DNA of 64,000 nt from an uncultured Lachnospiraceae bacterium (GTDB lineage Bacteria > Bacillota > Clostridia > Lachnospirales > Lachnospiraceae): positions 1 through 64,000 of the forward strand of contig CAJUGJ010000018.1 of NCBI GenBank assembly GCA_910586015.1, written 5' to 3'. The notes under the pieces are model-generated. The model saw only the letters and a list, made by a program, of their open reading frames with translations, was not told the origin of the DNA and ran no database searches. This document shows positions 8,968 to 18,464 of this stretch, piece after piece (positions within the stretch are counted from its first letter, which is position 1; every line of letters begins with the position of its first letter). Position numbers and translations under genes: made by a program.

Positions 8968-9243
8968 TTACTGATTGATCAGATCTTTTAACGCCTTACC
9001 AGCTTTGAATTTTGGTGCTTTAGAAGCAGCAATTTCAATCGTCTGTTTCGTGCGTGGATTTCTTCCGGTTCTCGCAGGTCTTTCTGAAACTTCAAATGTT
9101 CCAAAACCAACTAATTGAATTTTCTCACCTTTTACCAATTCCTCTGTAACAACATCAATAAATGCCTTTAATGCCTTTTCACTGTCCTTTTTGGATAACT
9201 CTGCTTTCTCAGCCATTGCTGCTACTAATTCCGCTTTGTTCAT
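8968..9243 (-). CDS. hup: HU family DNA-binding protein
   Basis: Histone-like nucleoid protein, 91 residues. It has the N-terminal helices (MNKAELVAAMAEKAELSKKD) and the beta-arm segment with FGTFEVSERPARTGRNPRT, including the conserved arginines and the DNA-intercalating proline. It has its own consensus promoter and a terminator, so it forms a monocistronic unit ahead of the sporulation cluster. Confidence 0.97.
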   Translation of the reverse strand: MNKAELVAAMAEKAELSKKDSEKALKAFIDVVTEELVKGEKIQLVGFGTFEVSERPARTGRNPRTKQTIEIAASKAPKFKAGKALKDLINQ

Positions 9244-9302
9244 GGATATAATCCTCCTCTAAACATATAGTTCAAGATCAAGATGTTAATTCATACAGTA
9301 TA

Positions 9303-9331
9303 TTTATAAACTGAATATACTATTTTGTCAA
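9303..9331 (-). promoter_or_regulatory. Sigma-A promoter of hup
   Basis: On the minus strand, TTGACA (9326-9331), a 17-nt spacer and TATAAA (9303-9308), about 60 nt upstream of the hup start. Full-consensus -35 with near-consensus -10. Confidence 0.85.
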
Positions 9332-9429
9332 GAAATTTTACTGATTTCCTTTGTAAAATCCACACTTTTTAAACATTGCTTCTTATTTGATATAAGATTT
9401 GGACTTGATTCTACATAAACCGTCTTTTC

Positions 9430-10953
9430 CTATAAAAATTCTTCTCCTTGAACAAAGGAGCGAATTTCTTCTGAAAGTCTATTCTTTCGCTCATACATCA
9501 ATAAACTTCTTGCATACGTATCATATTGTTCACATCCATAATCTCTCAAAAATCTCATACTAAATGGATTTACAGTCAGTTGTGTTACAAAAATAACCAT
9601 CTCTTGACCTTCCCCAAATGTCTTTTCCATAAAATCAAAAGCATACTCTAATCTTTTTAACATGAATTCTGCAATCTTTTCTACTTCTTCCTGATCTTGA
9701 TAAAATAGCTCTCTTAATCTTGTAAATCCTGCCTCGGCTTCTGAAATATGTTCCTTCTTTAACTGTTGTGAAAACTCTTCCAGACGTTCAAGCATACGAA
9801 TTTGTGCTATTTCTTCTTCTTTCTCTAAGCCTGCGGCTGCTTTTCTTTTTCTTAATCTCTCTTTTTCTTCTTTATTTATATTTTCCAGTTGACTTTGGGC
9901 ATCTAAATCCTGTTTCTTATATCGTTTTAATGCTTGATATAGGGAATCCAGTGTATATCCTTTAAAGTAAAGTTTAGCAAAACCCTGAAATAGTGCACTA
10001 GATAATAAATTAGTAAAACTTAACTTTTCATCAAATGCCGCATCTTTTAATTGTTGTATCCTATCTTCCCGAATTATTCCATCTAATATTTCAGGAATTT
10101 GATAATCTTTTTTGTACTTTTGATATAATTCATAATAAAGAGAAAAATCTCCTGCAATCTCTGAGTTTTGCAAATATTGTTCCACTACAAAACGTGTTAT
10201 TGGAATCTGTAACTCTTCATATACATATAGCAGTCGAGAAAGATCTTCCCAACTTCTAGCTGTCACAAATTTCATTCCCTGTGTAGCCGTTTTTATCTGA
10301 TAAAAATTTTCCTGTTTTATCTCCAAATAGGAAAGAATAGAATCATGTACTTGATGTTCATAGGCATATTCTTTCCAAACATCAAAGTCCTCTTCGATTT
10401 TTAATATTCTAACTCGATCTAATGTAACAATATCAAATTCTCGAACTGATTTATTATATTCTGGCGGATTGCCTGCAGCAGCAATAATCCAGCCATCAGG
10501 AACTTTATGTCCTCCAAATGTTTTCTTTTGCAGAAATTGAAGCATAGTTGGAGCTAATGTTTCAGATACACAGTTAATTTCATCAATAAATAAAATCCCT
10601 TCTTTTTTTCCTGTTTCCTCTATTTTTTTATAGACAGAGGCAATAATCTCGCTCATAGTATATTCTGTAATAGAAAATATTTTTCCGTCAAATGTTTCCT
10701 GTTTAATTATTGGCAATCCTACTGCACTCTGTCTTGTGTGGTGAGTCATAGTATAAGCAACCAATCCAATCTCACATTCTGCTGCTACCTGATCCATAAT
10801 AGCAGTCTTTCCTATTCCTGGTGCTCCTATTAATAAAAGAGGGCGTTTACTAAATTCAGGGATCTGATAAAATCCCATTTCATCTTTTTTTAAATAGGCA
10901 TGAACGGTATTTTTTAACTCTTCCTTTGCCTGCTTAATATTCATCTGTTTCAA
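9430..10953 (-). CDS. MoxR-type AAA ATPase
   Basis: AAA+ ATPase of the MoxR/DUF2201-partner type, 507 residues. Walker A GAPGIGKT is at 43-50, Walker B LFIDEIN at 121-127, and sensor 1 AAAGNPPEYN near residue 160. The C-terminal half is helical and charged (about 330-400 coiled coil). Its start overlaps the end of the VWA-like gene by 20 bp, so the two are translationally coupled. MoxR proteins with VWA partners usually act as chaperone-like remodelers of enzyme complexes; the client here is unknown. Confidence 0.9.
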   Translation of the reverse strand: MKQMNIKQAKEELKNTVHAYLKKDEMGFYQIPEFSKRPLLLIGAPGIGKTAIMDQVAAECEIGLVAYTMTHHTRQSAVGLPIIKQETFDGKIFSITEYTMSEIIASVYKKIEETGKKEGILFIDEINCVSETLAPTMLQFLQKKTFGGHKVPDGWIIAAAGNPPEYNKSVREFDIVTLDRVRILKIEEDFDVWKEYAYEHQVHDSILSYLEIKQENFYQIKTATQGMKFVTARSWEDLSRLLYVYEELQIPITRFVVEQYLQNSEIAGDFSLYYELYQKYKKDYQIPEILDGIIREDRIQQLKDAAFDEKLSFTNLLSSALFQGFAKLYFKGYTLDSLYQALKRYKKQDLDAQSQLENINKEEKERLRKRKAAAGLEKEEEIAQIRMLERLEEFSQQLKKEHISEAEAGFTRLRELFYQDQEEVEKIAEFMLKRLEYAFDFMEKTFGEGQEMVIFVTQLTVNPFSMRFLRDYGCEQYDTYARSLLMYERKNRLSEEIRSFVQGEEFL

Positions 10954-12277
10954 CCTTTCTATTTACTTCTAATACTTCGTCGTCTAAAATAAATTGAATT
11001 GCCCAAGAAGGTAGAGTTCCATTAAAATGATCTTCCTGATAAAGTAAAAATGCTGTTTCATAAGGAGGGCGTTTTTCTGGAAATTTTCCATATCCATCTG
11101 TAAAATAAAGTAAACCTTTTAACTTTGTAATAATTCCATCTTCTCTTAATCGATCTAAATATTCAAATGCAGGACAAAAGTCTGTTCCTCCCATTCCTTT
11201 AATTGTAACCTCTTTCATAAACAGATCCAATTCTTCTTTTGATGTGATTATAGTATGTGACTGGACTGTAGCGTCACACTGAATCAAATGAATTTTCATC
11301 TTCTTAAAAAAACTTTCTCTGCTTTTTAAAATAGAATAGGTTTCTGAAAGAAAACGTTTTACTACATCTTCTGGACACGATCCAGAAGTATCTAATACAA
11401 TAGCAAACTCCTCGATTTTTTTTTCTTCTCGATATTCTAATGATTCTATTAATGGAAGATTTCCATAATGAGAAAGTCCAAACGTATAAAATCCAAGATC
11501 AAACTCCTCTTCGTCACTATGAAGTTCTTCTTTCCAGACTGCAAACTGTCTTAAAAATGCAGAATATTTTTCCCTTTCTCTATATTGTATAGATAGTAAA
11601 AGTTCAAGTGTTCCTTTACAATCTCCTGCTCTTTTTATAAAGGTTTCCAAATTCGTTTTCATTAACTGTCCAAGCTTTTTCCAATGATTATTAACTAGAG
11701 AAGATAAGTTAGAATCTGTATTTGTATCCTCCTTTTGCTTTGTTTTCCAAAAGCTATGATCATCTACTGTAAATTCCTTTCTCCACTGTTCCAGTTTTTC
11801 TTTTTCTATCGGACAATTCCAAAGTATATGGTAAATCCTTTCTGCCGTCAATACCTTTTGTTTTTTAGAAAGCCATTCATAACATTCCTTTCGAATATCT
11901 GAGATAATACGAATCACAGATGGATTTTTTAAACTGTCAATAATAGATTCCACTGCAATATCACAGGCTAAATCCCAATCTTCTTCTCTAAACTTTTCTT
12001 TTGTCCAAAGATGTTGAAAAATACAGTGAAAAATAAGATGCAGATATAGACGATTTACTAATACTGGATTCTGCTGATATACTTGAATTAAAAAATTAGG
12101 ATGAAAATAAAGTTTCTCTCCATCTGTTCCTGCTAAAAAAGTAGAAAGCATTTTTTGATAAACCAAAGTATGAAAAGACGCATCTAAAAAACGCATTTCT
12201 AAATATAGTTCATCTCTTGATATTTCCAAAATACGTTTTCCTAACTCTTCTGCCTGCCATCTAGCTCTCTTTTTCAT
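10934..12277 (-). CDS. VWA-like protein with metallopeptidase-like N-terminus (DUF2201 type)
   Basis: A 447-residue partner of the MoxR ATPase. The N-terminal half resembles the putative metallopeptidase domain of DUF2201 proteins, but the zinc motif reads HLIFH (about residues 80-84), lacking the catalytic Glu, so protease activity is doubtful. The C-terminal half is a VWA-like domain with MIDAS motif DTSGS (296-300) and a downstream TDFCPAFEYLD segment supplying the Thr/Asp ligands. It is the first gene of the two-gene unit. Confidence 0.88.
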   Translation of the reverse strand: MKKRARWQAEELGKRILEISRDELYLEMRFLDASFHTLVYQKMLSTFLAGTDGEKLYFHPNFLIQVYQQNPVLVNRLYLHLIFHCIFQHLWTKEKFREEDWDLACDIAVESIIDSLKNPSVIRIISDIRKECYEWLSKKQKVLTAERIYHILWNCPIEKEKLEQWRKEFTVDDHSFWKTKQKEDTNTDSNLSSLVNNHWKKLGQLMKTNLETFIKRAGDCKGTLELLLSIQYREREKYSAFLRQFAVWKEELHSDEEEFDLGFYTFGLSHYGNLPLIESLEYREEKKIEEFAIVLDTSGSCPEDVVKRFLSETYSILKSRESFFKKMKIHLIQCDATVQSHTIITSKEELDLFMKEVTIKGMGGTDFCPAFEYLDRLREDGIITKLKGLLYFTDGYGKFPEKRPPYETAFLLYQEDHFNGTLPSWAIQFILDDEVLEVNRKVETDEY

Positions 12278-12324
12278 AAATATCTCCTTTTTAGATTTTT
12301 TAATACTTATTATAAACTATAAAT

Positions 12325-12373
12325 AAAAAAGGGTAATCATATAGAAACAATATGTTCCTGATTACCCTTTTTT
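12325..12373 (-). terminator. Terminator of the flagellin operon
   Basis: A 15-bp perfect inverted repeat (AAAAAAGGGTAATCA / TGATTACCCTTTTTT) lies just after fliS on the minus strand. The A and T tails make it potentially bidirectional. Confidence 0.9.
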
Positions 12374-12386
12374 ATTAAAAAATAGA

Positions 12387-12872
12387 TTAAGCTAAAAATC
12401 CCCGATTTACTTCATTCGGATCGATATATGCCTCATTTAAAGTCCCTTTTCCATAAGTAAGTCCCGCATAAAGCTGTTGTGTATTTTGCATTACTGGACC
12501 AGAATGATCGAGTAAACTAATTTCTTTAAATGCCCTTCTGAGCGTTTCAATAACAGAAGCAGCCGCATCTAATGCCTGAGGTTCTTTATGAAATTGTGCT
12601 CGAATTATCTTTTTATTAACAAAAGAATACAAGCTTAATAGATCATGAGAAATCGGAATACTAAAATCTAATGCTCCAATCAATTCGTTTAAAAATCTTA
12701 ATGCGTGTTTTAGTTCTTTTTCATATAACTCTCTGTCTTTTTTTTCAAACGCTGTCTTTGCAGAACGGAAGTCTTCCAAAATAATTTCATAAGTAATCAC
12801 TACTAACTCCGTTCTGGAAGCCTGTGTTACACGCCTTGTAAAATCTTGGGCTAGTTCCCGATCCATCTTCAT
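12387..12872 (-). CDS. fliS: Flagellar export chaperone FliS-like protein
   Basis: A helical 161-residue protein matching FliS in its N-terminal 120 residues. FliS binds the flagellin C-terminus and keeps it unfolded until export. It lies 28 nt downstream of flagellin in the same operon, which supports the assignment. The C-terminal 35 residues (LYAGLTYGKGTLNEAYIDP) extend beyond the Bacillus protein. Confidence 0.82.
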   Translation of the reverse strand: MKMDRELAQDFTRRVTQASRTELVVITYEIILEDFRSAKTAFEKKDRELYEKELKHALRFLNELIGALDFSIPISHDLLSLYSFVNKKIIRAQFHKEPQALDAAASVIETLRRAFKEISLLDHSGPVMQNTQQLYAGLTYGKGTLNEAYIDPNEVNRGFLA

Positions 12873-12900
12873 ACTCCTTTTTGTGGTTTTATATCTCTAA

Positions 12901-14430
12901 TTAGCCTTGAATCAAAGATAAAATTGTCTGAGGACGTTCATTTGCCTGTGCTAACATCGCAGTATTTGCCTGTACTAATACATTCTTTTGTGTATAGGTT
13001 GCCATCTCTTCTGCCATATTTGTATCTTCAATTCTAGACAGTGACTCAGTAATATTTTCAGAAGAAACGTCAAGATTTGCAATGGCATGATCTAAACGAT
13101 TTTGATATGCACCCAATTTTGCACGAACAGAGGATACTTGTTGAATTGCAAGATCTAAAGTAGCAATTGCTCTTTGTGATCCCGCTTCTGTACCTAAATT
13201 TAAGTTCTCAATTCCAAGTGTTTCTGGATCTACTTTTGGAATTCTTACTATCATTGTCTGTCCTTCATTTGCTCCAATCTGTAAATCCATTGGTCCAGCT
13301 TCTAATAAATTAACTGTCACATCTATTTCTTCCGAAGCCCCCGGTTCTGACTGTTCTGTTGTTCCTGTCGCATCAATTCCATTATAATCTGTATTAGCAG
13401 CTCCAGCCTCTGAACGAAGCTTTATTTCAAATCCATCCAAATCCGAAATAGTAATAATGTTACCGCTTGTAGAAACAGTTGCTGAATTTTTGAATCCACC
13501 GACTAATTCTGCTTTTGCATCAACACCCTTTGCACCTGCTCCTTCAAAATTAAGACCAAATACGGTACTTAGTGCCTGACTGTTACAATGTATTTGAATA
13601 CTTTCACTGGAACCATATTCTTTTGTCATAAACACAAGAGGTCCTTCTCCTAACGGTACTGGCTCATAAAAAGCATAGTCTGCACTTGATGGATTCCCGT
13701 CTGCCATTTCTTCTCCCGGTCCCAGATAATTTCCAGCAAATACTCTCACATTCATCGTGTCACATGTACTCTTTAATTTTTGAAATACCTGTTCATAAGT
13801 ATCTGTGCTTGAAACTTCTACATCTAGTCCATTAATATTAATCTTTCCACCTACTCCGATCGGATCTTCTTTAGCACCAGTAAAATCCTCACATACTAAC
13901 ACTGCCTGTCTTGCATCTTGTGTCACTTTAATATTATAGTCTTTTATTTCTACCTGATCTGTCTGAGAAATAACCTGTAATTGTTCATGACTGGAATAGC
14001 TCTTACAATCAATATTTCCATCCAATAGTGTCTTTGTATTATATTCTGTTGTATCAGAAATACGTAAAATCTCATTGCGTAACTCTTCAATTTCTTGTTG
14101 AATCGCCTGTCTGTCCTCATCTGTATTTGTTCCATTTGCCGACTGTACTGCAAGTTCTCTCATTCTTTGTAACATGGTTTCTACTTCATTGAGTGCACCC
14201 TCTGCGGTTTGAATGACAGAAATACCATCGGAAGCATTTCTGGAAGCCTGATCAAGTCCTGCAATCTGAGTTCTCATTTTTTGTGAAATTGCCATTCCAG
14301 CAGCATCATCTGCTGCATGATTAATTCGATAACCACTAGAAAGTCTTTCCAAACTTTTATCCAACATTGAATTGTTTTTTCCCAATGTATTATTTGCTCT
14401 TAATGCTGCTATATTATGATTAATTCTCAT
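12901..14430 (-). CDS. fliC: Flagellin
   Basis: Filament subunit, 509 residues. The conserved D0/D1 N-terminus is about residues 1-170 and the C-terminus about 415-509, flanking a variable central domain of about 240 residues. The TLR5-contact segment QRMRELAV lies at about 88-95. The C-terminus ends ILSLIQG, close to the consensus. AGGAGG lies 5-8 nt before the ATG, and the gene follows the 1088-residue ORF by 9 nt, so it belongs to that operon; I see no separate promoter in the gap. Confidence 0.96.
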   Translation of the reverse strand: MRINHNIAALRANNTLGKNNSMLDKSLERLSSGYRINHAADDAAGMAISQKMRTQIAGLDQASRNASDGISVIQTAEGALNEVETMLQRMRELAVQSANGTNTDEDRQAIQQEIEELRNEILRISDTTEYNTKTLLDGNIDCKSYSSHEQLQVISQTDQVEIKDYNIKVTQDARQAVLVCEDFTGAKEDPIGVGGKININGLDVEVSSTDTYEQVFQKLKSTCDTMNVRVFAGNYLGPGEEMADGNPSSADYAFYEPVPLGEGPLVFMTKEYGSSESIQIHCNSQALSTVFGLNFEGAGAKGVDAKAELVGGFKNSATVSTSGNIITISDLDGFEIKLRSEAGAANTDYNGIDATGTTEQSEPGASEEIDVTVNLLEAGPMDLQIGANEGQTMIVRIPKVDPETLGIENLNLGTEAGSQRAIATLDLAIQQVSSVRAKLGAYQNRLDHAIANLDVSSENITESLSRIEDTNMAEEMATYTQKNVLVQANTAMLAQANERPQTILSLIQG

Positions 14431-14439
14431 GTTGTCCTC

Positions 14440-17400
14440 CTAATTTTGAGAGTTTAAACAGGTAATAAATGCCTTTGCCATATGATAAAGCTTTGATGTA
14501 TCTGTTGTTTGTTGTGTTGTTTGAGTATCTGAGATTTTATCTGACATTTTTAAATATGTTCCAATATTATTTTTATCGACTCCATAATAAATTTCTTTAA
14601 CCTCTAGTTGTTCTTTTGCAAACTCCTCTTTTAGTTTTGTTTCTAAAGATTTTGCAAATTCCAATCCCGCAGCAGTTTCAGAAGTGATCAGACACTCTAA
14701 TACACCATCTTTTATCCTAGCTTCTGCTCGTAAAAGACCATGGGCAGTATCCAATGTAATTGTCGCCTGTCCTCCCATACCACGATGAACAACTTTTAAA
14801 TTCATATTGGTAATTCCTTTTTCAGTCTGTACTGGAATTTCATAATATTCTTGTTTTGCCAAACTTCCAGCTAACAAAACCTGTCCTCTAATCCCAAATA
14901 ATTCGTTTCTCTGTTGTGTAGTTGAATCTTCTGAAGAGAGCATTTTAAAGATTGAATTATCTAACTTTTCTATAAACTTTTCATACTCTCTTTGCAAACT
15001 TTCTGCATCCTGCATAGATTCTATCAAATCCTCTCCAGATTCTATAGAATCGAATTGTCCCGCAGATAATACCTGTCTAACTGCCTGTGCAAGTCCTCCA
15101 TTTTCTGCAAGTCCCTTTGTTGCGGCAATCATTTCTATACTGTTTGGAATCTGATATCGATTTAAAAATCGAATAGCATCTGAACTGTCTTTTAAAATAT
15201 TTCGAATTGCCTGTGCACGTTCTTCATATTGTTTTATATGTTCCGGATCTTTCATCTCTTTTTTCTTAGAGAGTGTTTCGTTCAATGCTTCTAAGGTCAT
15301 CGTTTCCACTTGTTCTGGCATCTCTTTTGATATCTGTGCCAAATGATTTGGAGTTAAAGATTCTCTTGCCTGTTGTGCTAAAAGTTTTGCATACTCTTTT
15401 TGATGTTCCTCAAATGCAGTTGAAATTTGACGATCAATTCCATTTTCAAATCCACTGCCTTCTTTTCTTTCTATTGCATCTTTCATTCTTGCATCAATTC
15501 CATTGCCATTTCGAACTCGAGAAGCTGTCAGTAAATTTTTTAAAGTCATCTCCTGTCCTGCTTTTACCACTGAACCAATCACTTCTCCATCATTTTTTGA
15601 GATTTGATGCAAAAGCCGATAAATTCCAATATAAGATTCTCTCTCTTTGGAGGAAATTTCATGACTTTGTTCCAGATCCGCTAAATAGTTACTGAATCGG
15701 ATTTCTTCCGTAACTCCAAGTTCTTCCTTAATTTCGGATGCGATCTCATTTACCTCATCCACTGTTAATTCTAATGGATTTTTTCCTCTTCGTATCATCT
15801 CTACTGTTACAGAAGGCTGCATATTTTTAAACATCTGGTTTACTTTTGTATCATATAACTTGATTCCCTCGATCGATTCCTTGGTCAAGTCCATTTGATT
15901 ATAGCCTAAAATTCGTACTGCTCTTTTATTTGCTTCCGTTAATTCTAATCCATTATCTCTTAAAATATCATCTACATTCTGAAATGCTTTTTGAATGGAA
16001 TCACCTAAATCAGAGCGTGGAGAAGTCATTAATGTTTCATAAGCTTCTCCTGCCCGTTCTAGTACCGCTTTGCTGTCTTTTCCCTCTTGTGCCAATGTAC
16101 CAACTGTAATTTCGTTTCTACGTACATAGGTACTTCCAAGCAAGGAGGCAGGAGCGTTTTTAAGTTCCTCTACAGATTCTATAGTCTGGCGAAGTAAGGT
16201 TGCTTTTTCTGTAGAAGTCAAATCTGCTTCTTTCATCAGATTTTTATAATATTCTTGTTCTAATTCTTTTAATCCTTCTACAATTCTATTCAACCCTTCT
16301 GTATCTAGTTGAATTCCTTTTTCTAAAAGCTTATGTCCAGATTCTATCGTAAGTTTTAATCGAACCTCTTCTAGTTGTCTTCTTGCATGAATTGTTATAA
16401 TATCTAATTCCGCAGAATTCATTACAGAAGCGATTTCTTCTGTAATCGGTTTTGCAGATAATTCTTTTTGTGCATTTCTAAAATCATCTAGCGTTAACTC
16501 TAATTCCTTTGCTGTATGATTTTGTCTCCACTGCTTTGCCGCAGCATATCGAAGCTGTTTTTCCGAAACTTTAGAAAAATCCTCTATTGCCTGTTTTATT
16601 TTATCTTCACTGGTATCTAATAAATTTGCCTGTTCTGGTGATTTTCCTTCCTTTAATGCCCGAATAGCAAATGCAATTCGATCCTCTTGAGAAACGGAAT
16701 TCTTTTGTTTTTCTAGCTGCTCATAGGCACTAATCTGTTCTGTAGTCACAGGTAGCTCTCTTGTTAAAAGCCATTTGGCAACTTCTAATTGATGATCATT
16801 TGCTTCCATTCCATCTTGTTTTAACCGATCGACAATAGCAGGTTTGAGTGACTCAAAAACTTCTTCTGAGAATGGAACAATCTTTTCTCTCTGACCGCTA
16901 TGTACTGCCTTATAGATATTTTCTATTGTAGGCTCTAAATTGTTTTTTAATAAATATCCAATCGCAGAATCTCTTAAATTAGAAAATTCCTCTGCTTGGC
17001 GAACAGCAGCAACAATTTTTTCAATATTTTCTTCTGTTACTGGAAGGTTTGCTTCTTCCAACTGCTTTGCAATCTGTTTTTCTAATCCTGTCTTTGTCTC
17101 ACTAATATTAGAATGTCTAACCTGTTCTGTTTTTTCTTGAAACTGTTCCTTTTGATTTTCTAATCTCTGTTCCTTTATGGCGTGTTGTTCTTTTACCCGA
17201 ATTACCATCTGTTCTAAACGTTCTAATAAAAGCTTTTCCGGCAAAACACCTTCTTCTTCAAGGGATTCATAGTCTTGTCCTGTCATCTGTTCAGAATGAG
17301 AGGTCTGTTTTTCTTCTTCGGATTCCTCTTTCATATCCTGAACTAAAAACTCCGAAAATGTTTTTCCAGAGTTTACCCAAGTACAGATCATAGCTCCGCC

Positions 17401-17706
17401 CTTTTGATGCGAAGCATCGTTTCCGATCTCCTTTAATACAATACGATTCTTCGATACATCCATGATCTGAAATTTACGGACTTGACCTTCCTTGGCGTCC
17501 TGTACTGCATCCTTCGAAAAAGACATTTCTTTTCCGTCAAAGTTAATGGAAACGGTATCTGAAATCTTGGAAACTATGCCTTCGAGAATTTGACCCTTCT
17601 CATAGTCAGGCTCTTTAGATGTTGATCGCTCTGACACAGAAGCATATTCTTTTGCAGCATTGGCTGCATAAATTCCATTCATATTCATAGTATTCATAGA
17701 TTTCAA
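14440..17706 (-). CDS. Large flagellum-linked protein (DUF6240/FliK-like C-terminus)
   Basis: A 1088-residue, mostly helical and charged protein without a signal peptide. Residues about 30-110 form a beta-rich domain (ILEGIVSKISDTVSINFDG). The middle consists of many roughly 60-residue helical units of similar pattern (variants of ELTxxNIxxI). The C-terminal 150 residues resemble the FliK hook-length-control C-terminal fold, including MNLKVVHRGMGGQATITLDT. It is the first gene of the flagellin operon and has a candidate sigma-28 promoter. A hook/filament length-control or export role is inference. The start is TTG at 17706 or ATG at 17697. Confidence 0.72.
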   Translation of the reverse strand: MKSMNTMNMNGIYAANAAKEYASVSERSTSKEPDYEKGQILEGIVSKISDTVSINFDGKEMSFSKDAVQDAKEGQVRKFQIMDVSKNRIVLKEIGNDASHQKGGAMICTWVNSGKTFSEFLVQDMKEESEEEKQTSHSEQMTGQDYESLEEEGVLPEKLLLERLEQMVIRVKEQHAIKEQRLENQKEQFQEKTEQVRHSNISETKTGLEKQIAKQLEEANLPVTEENIEKIVAAVRQAEEFSNLRDSAIGYLLKNNLEPTIENIYKAVHSGQREKIVPFSEEVFESLKPAIVDRLKQDGMEANDHQLEVAKWLLTRELPVTTEQISAYEQLEKQKNSVSQEDRIAFAIRALKEGKSPEQANLLDTSEDKIKQAIEDFSKVSEKQLRYAAAKQWRQNHTAKELELTLDDFRNAQKELSAKPITEEIASVMNSAELDIITIHARRQLEEVRLKLTIESGHKLLEKGIQLDTEGLNRIVEGLKELEQEYYKNLMKEADLTSTEKATLLRQTIESVEELKNAPASLLGSTYVRRNEITVGTLAQEGKDSKAVLERAGEAYETLMTSPRSDLGDSIQKAFQNVDDILRDNGLELTEANKRAVRILGYNQMDLTKESIEGIKLYDTKVNQMFKNMQPSVTVEMIRRGKNPLELTVDEVNEIASEIKEELGVTEEIRFSNYLADLEQSHEISSKERESYIGIYRLLHQISKNDGEVIGSVVKAGQEMTLKNLLTASRVRNGNGIDARMKDAIERKEGSGFENGIDRQISTAFEEHQKEYAKLLAQQARESLTPNHLAQISKEMPEQVETMTLEALNETLSKKKEMKDPEHIKQYEERAQAIRNILKDSSDAIRFLNRYQIPNSIEMIAATKGLAENGGLAQAVRQVLSAGQFDSIESGEDLIESMQDAESLQREYEKFIEKLDNSIFKMLSSEDSTTQQRNELFGIRGQVLLAGSLAKQEYYEIPVQTEKGITNMNLKVVHRGMGGQATITLDTAHGLLRAEARIKDGVLECLITSETAAGLEFAKSLETKLKEEFAKEQLEVKEIYYGVDKNNIGTYLKMSDKISDTQTTQQTTDTSKLYHMAKAFITCLNSQN

Positions 17707-17732
17707 CTTTACCTTTCGTTTCGTTAATATAT

Positions 17733-17759
17733 ATTTCGGAAACTTTCTTGAAAATCTTA
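17733..17759 (-). promoter_or_regulatory. Candidate sigma-28 (FliA) promoter
   Basis: On the minus strand TAAG (17756-17759), exactly 15 nt, then TCCGAAAT (17733-17740). The family consensus is TAAA-N15-GCCGATAA. The spacing is perfect; the -10 matches at 5 of 8 positions. It lies 27 nt upstream of the flagellin operon. Confidence 0.45.
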
Positions 17760-17766
17760 ACTTATA

Positions 17767-17785
17767 GAAAAAAAGAAAGAGTGTT
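17767..17785 (+). repeat. Left inverted repeat of decayed insertion
   Basis: GAAAAAAAGAAAGAGTGTT, perfectly repeated in inverse orientation at 19584-19602. A second block (ATAAGGAAGT) follows about 15 nt inward here and about 17 nt inward at the other end. The pair brackets all gene fragments of the 17.8-19.5 kb region. Confidence 0.7.
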
Positions 17786-17865
17786 GTTTGGTAAAGCCAA
17801 ATAAGGAAGTTCTTATGTAAGGGTATGATGTAACTCAGTAAAATGGGTTACACTGTATCTTTTTG

Positions 17866-18110
17866 TTATGTCACAAATTTGAAATCCTGCGGATTTTTTC
17901 GTATTTCTTCCATCATAGCAAAGATTTCCTGTTTAGTAGGAATATCTATCATTCCAACCGTCGTAAAGTAAATATCTACTTTCACATAATAATAATCACT
18001 TGACTTATCGTTGTTGTAAACTTCTATATACTCAATCAGGGATTTGATAAGTGTTGGAGTAAGCTTCGTAATATCCGTCATTTCACGCAGGGTACGGAGT
18101 AAAATCCTTA
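17866..18110 (-). pseudogene. Serine recombinase C-terminal fragment (DUF4368 type)
   Basis: The 71-residue frame reading MTDITKLTPTLIKSLIEYIE and on through VKVDIYFTTVGMIDIP matches the end of large serine recombinases of conjugative and mobilizable elements. The same frame runs upstream of the Met as LLRTLREMTDITKLTP, so this is the tail of a longer protein, not a small gene. The catalytic N-terminal domain is absent from the window, leaving only a remnant. Confidence 0.72.
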
Positions 18111-18464
18111 AATTCGTAACTTTGAATTTTAAAGTCGAAACTGTCTTTTACGCTTTCCAACTTCCGACAGTTCAGGGCAATTCAGAAGCAGTGGTATTTT
18201 CGCTTAGCAATCCGTTATGTTATCTGACTTAAAGTCGTCCTTCAAAATTTGTGGTGAAATTTATGTATTCAGTTATAGATTTCCTATGAGTATACTATTA
18301 AATTTGGCTTTCAAAACCAGAACTTAATTAATATGCTAATTAATTTTAGTATACAAATTTTGAATTATGTCCGTATTTAGTTGTTACAATTCTCTCAAAC
18401 TTATGTTATAATAATCGCGTACATTATTCATTTTTTATATGCAGAAAGTTGGTGCCTGCTTGAA
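18111..18464. other. Gene-poor stretch between recombinase and AbiEii fragments
   Basis: I see no intact gene here. An 8-bp inverted repeat (GTATACTA 18290-18297 / TAGTATAC 18347-18354) encloses AT-rich DNA. A perfect -10 (TATAAT near 18407) with a poor -35 may be the old promoter of the abiE pair. Confidence 0.4.

Noticed and set aside
15273..15695. 140-residue frame antisense to the large flagellum-linked gene
   Set aside because: Leu/Phe-rich composition typical of the complement of charged helical coding sequence; no start signals.
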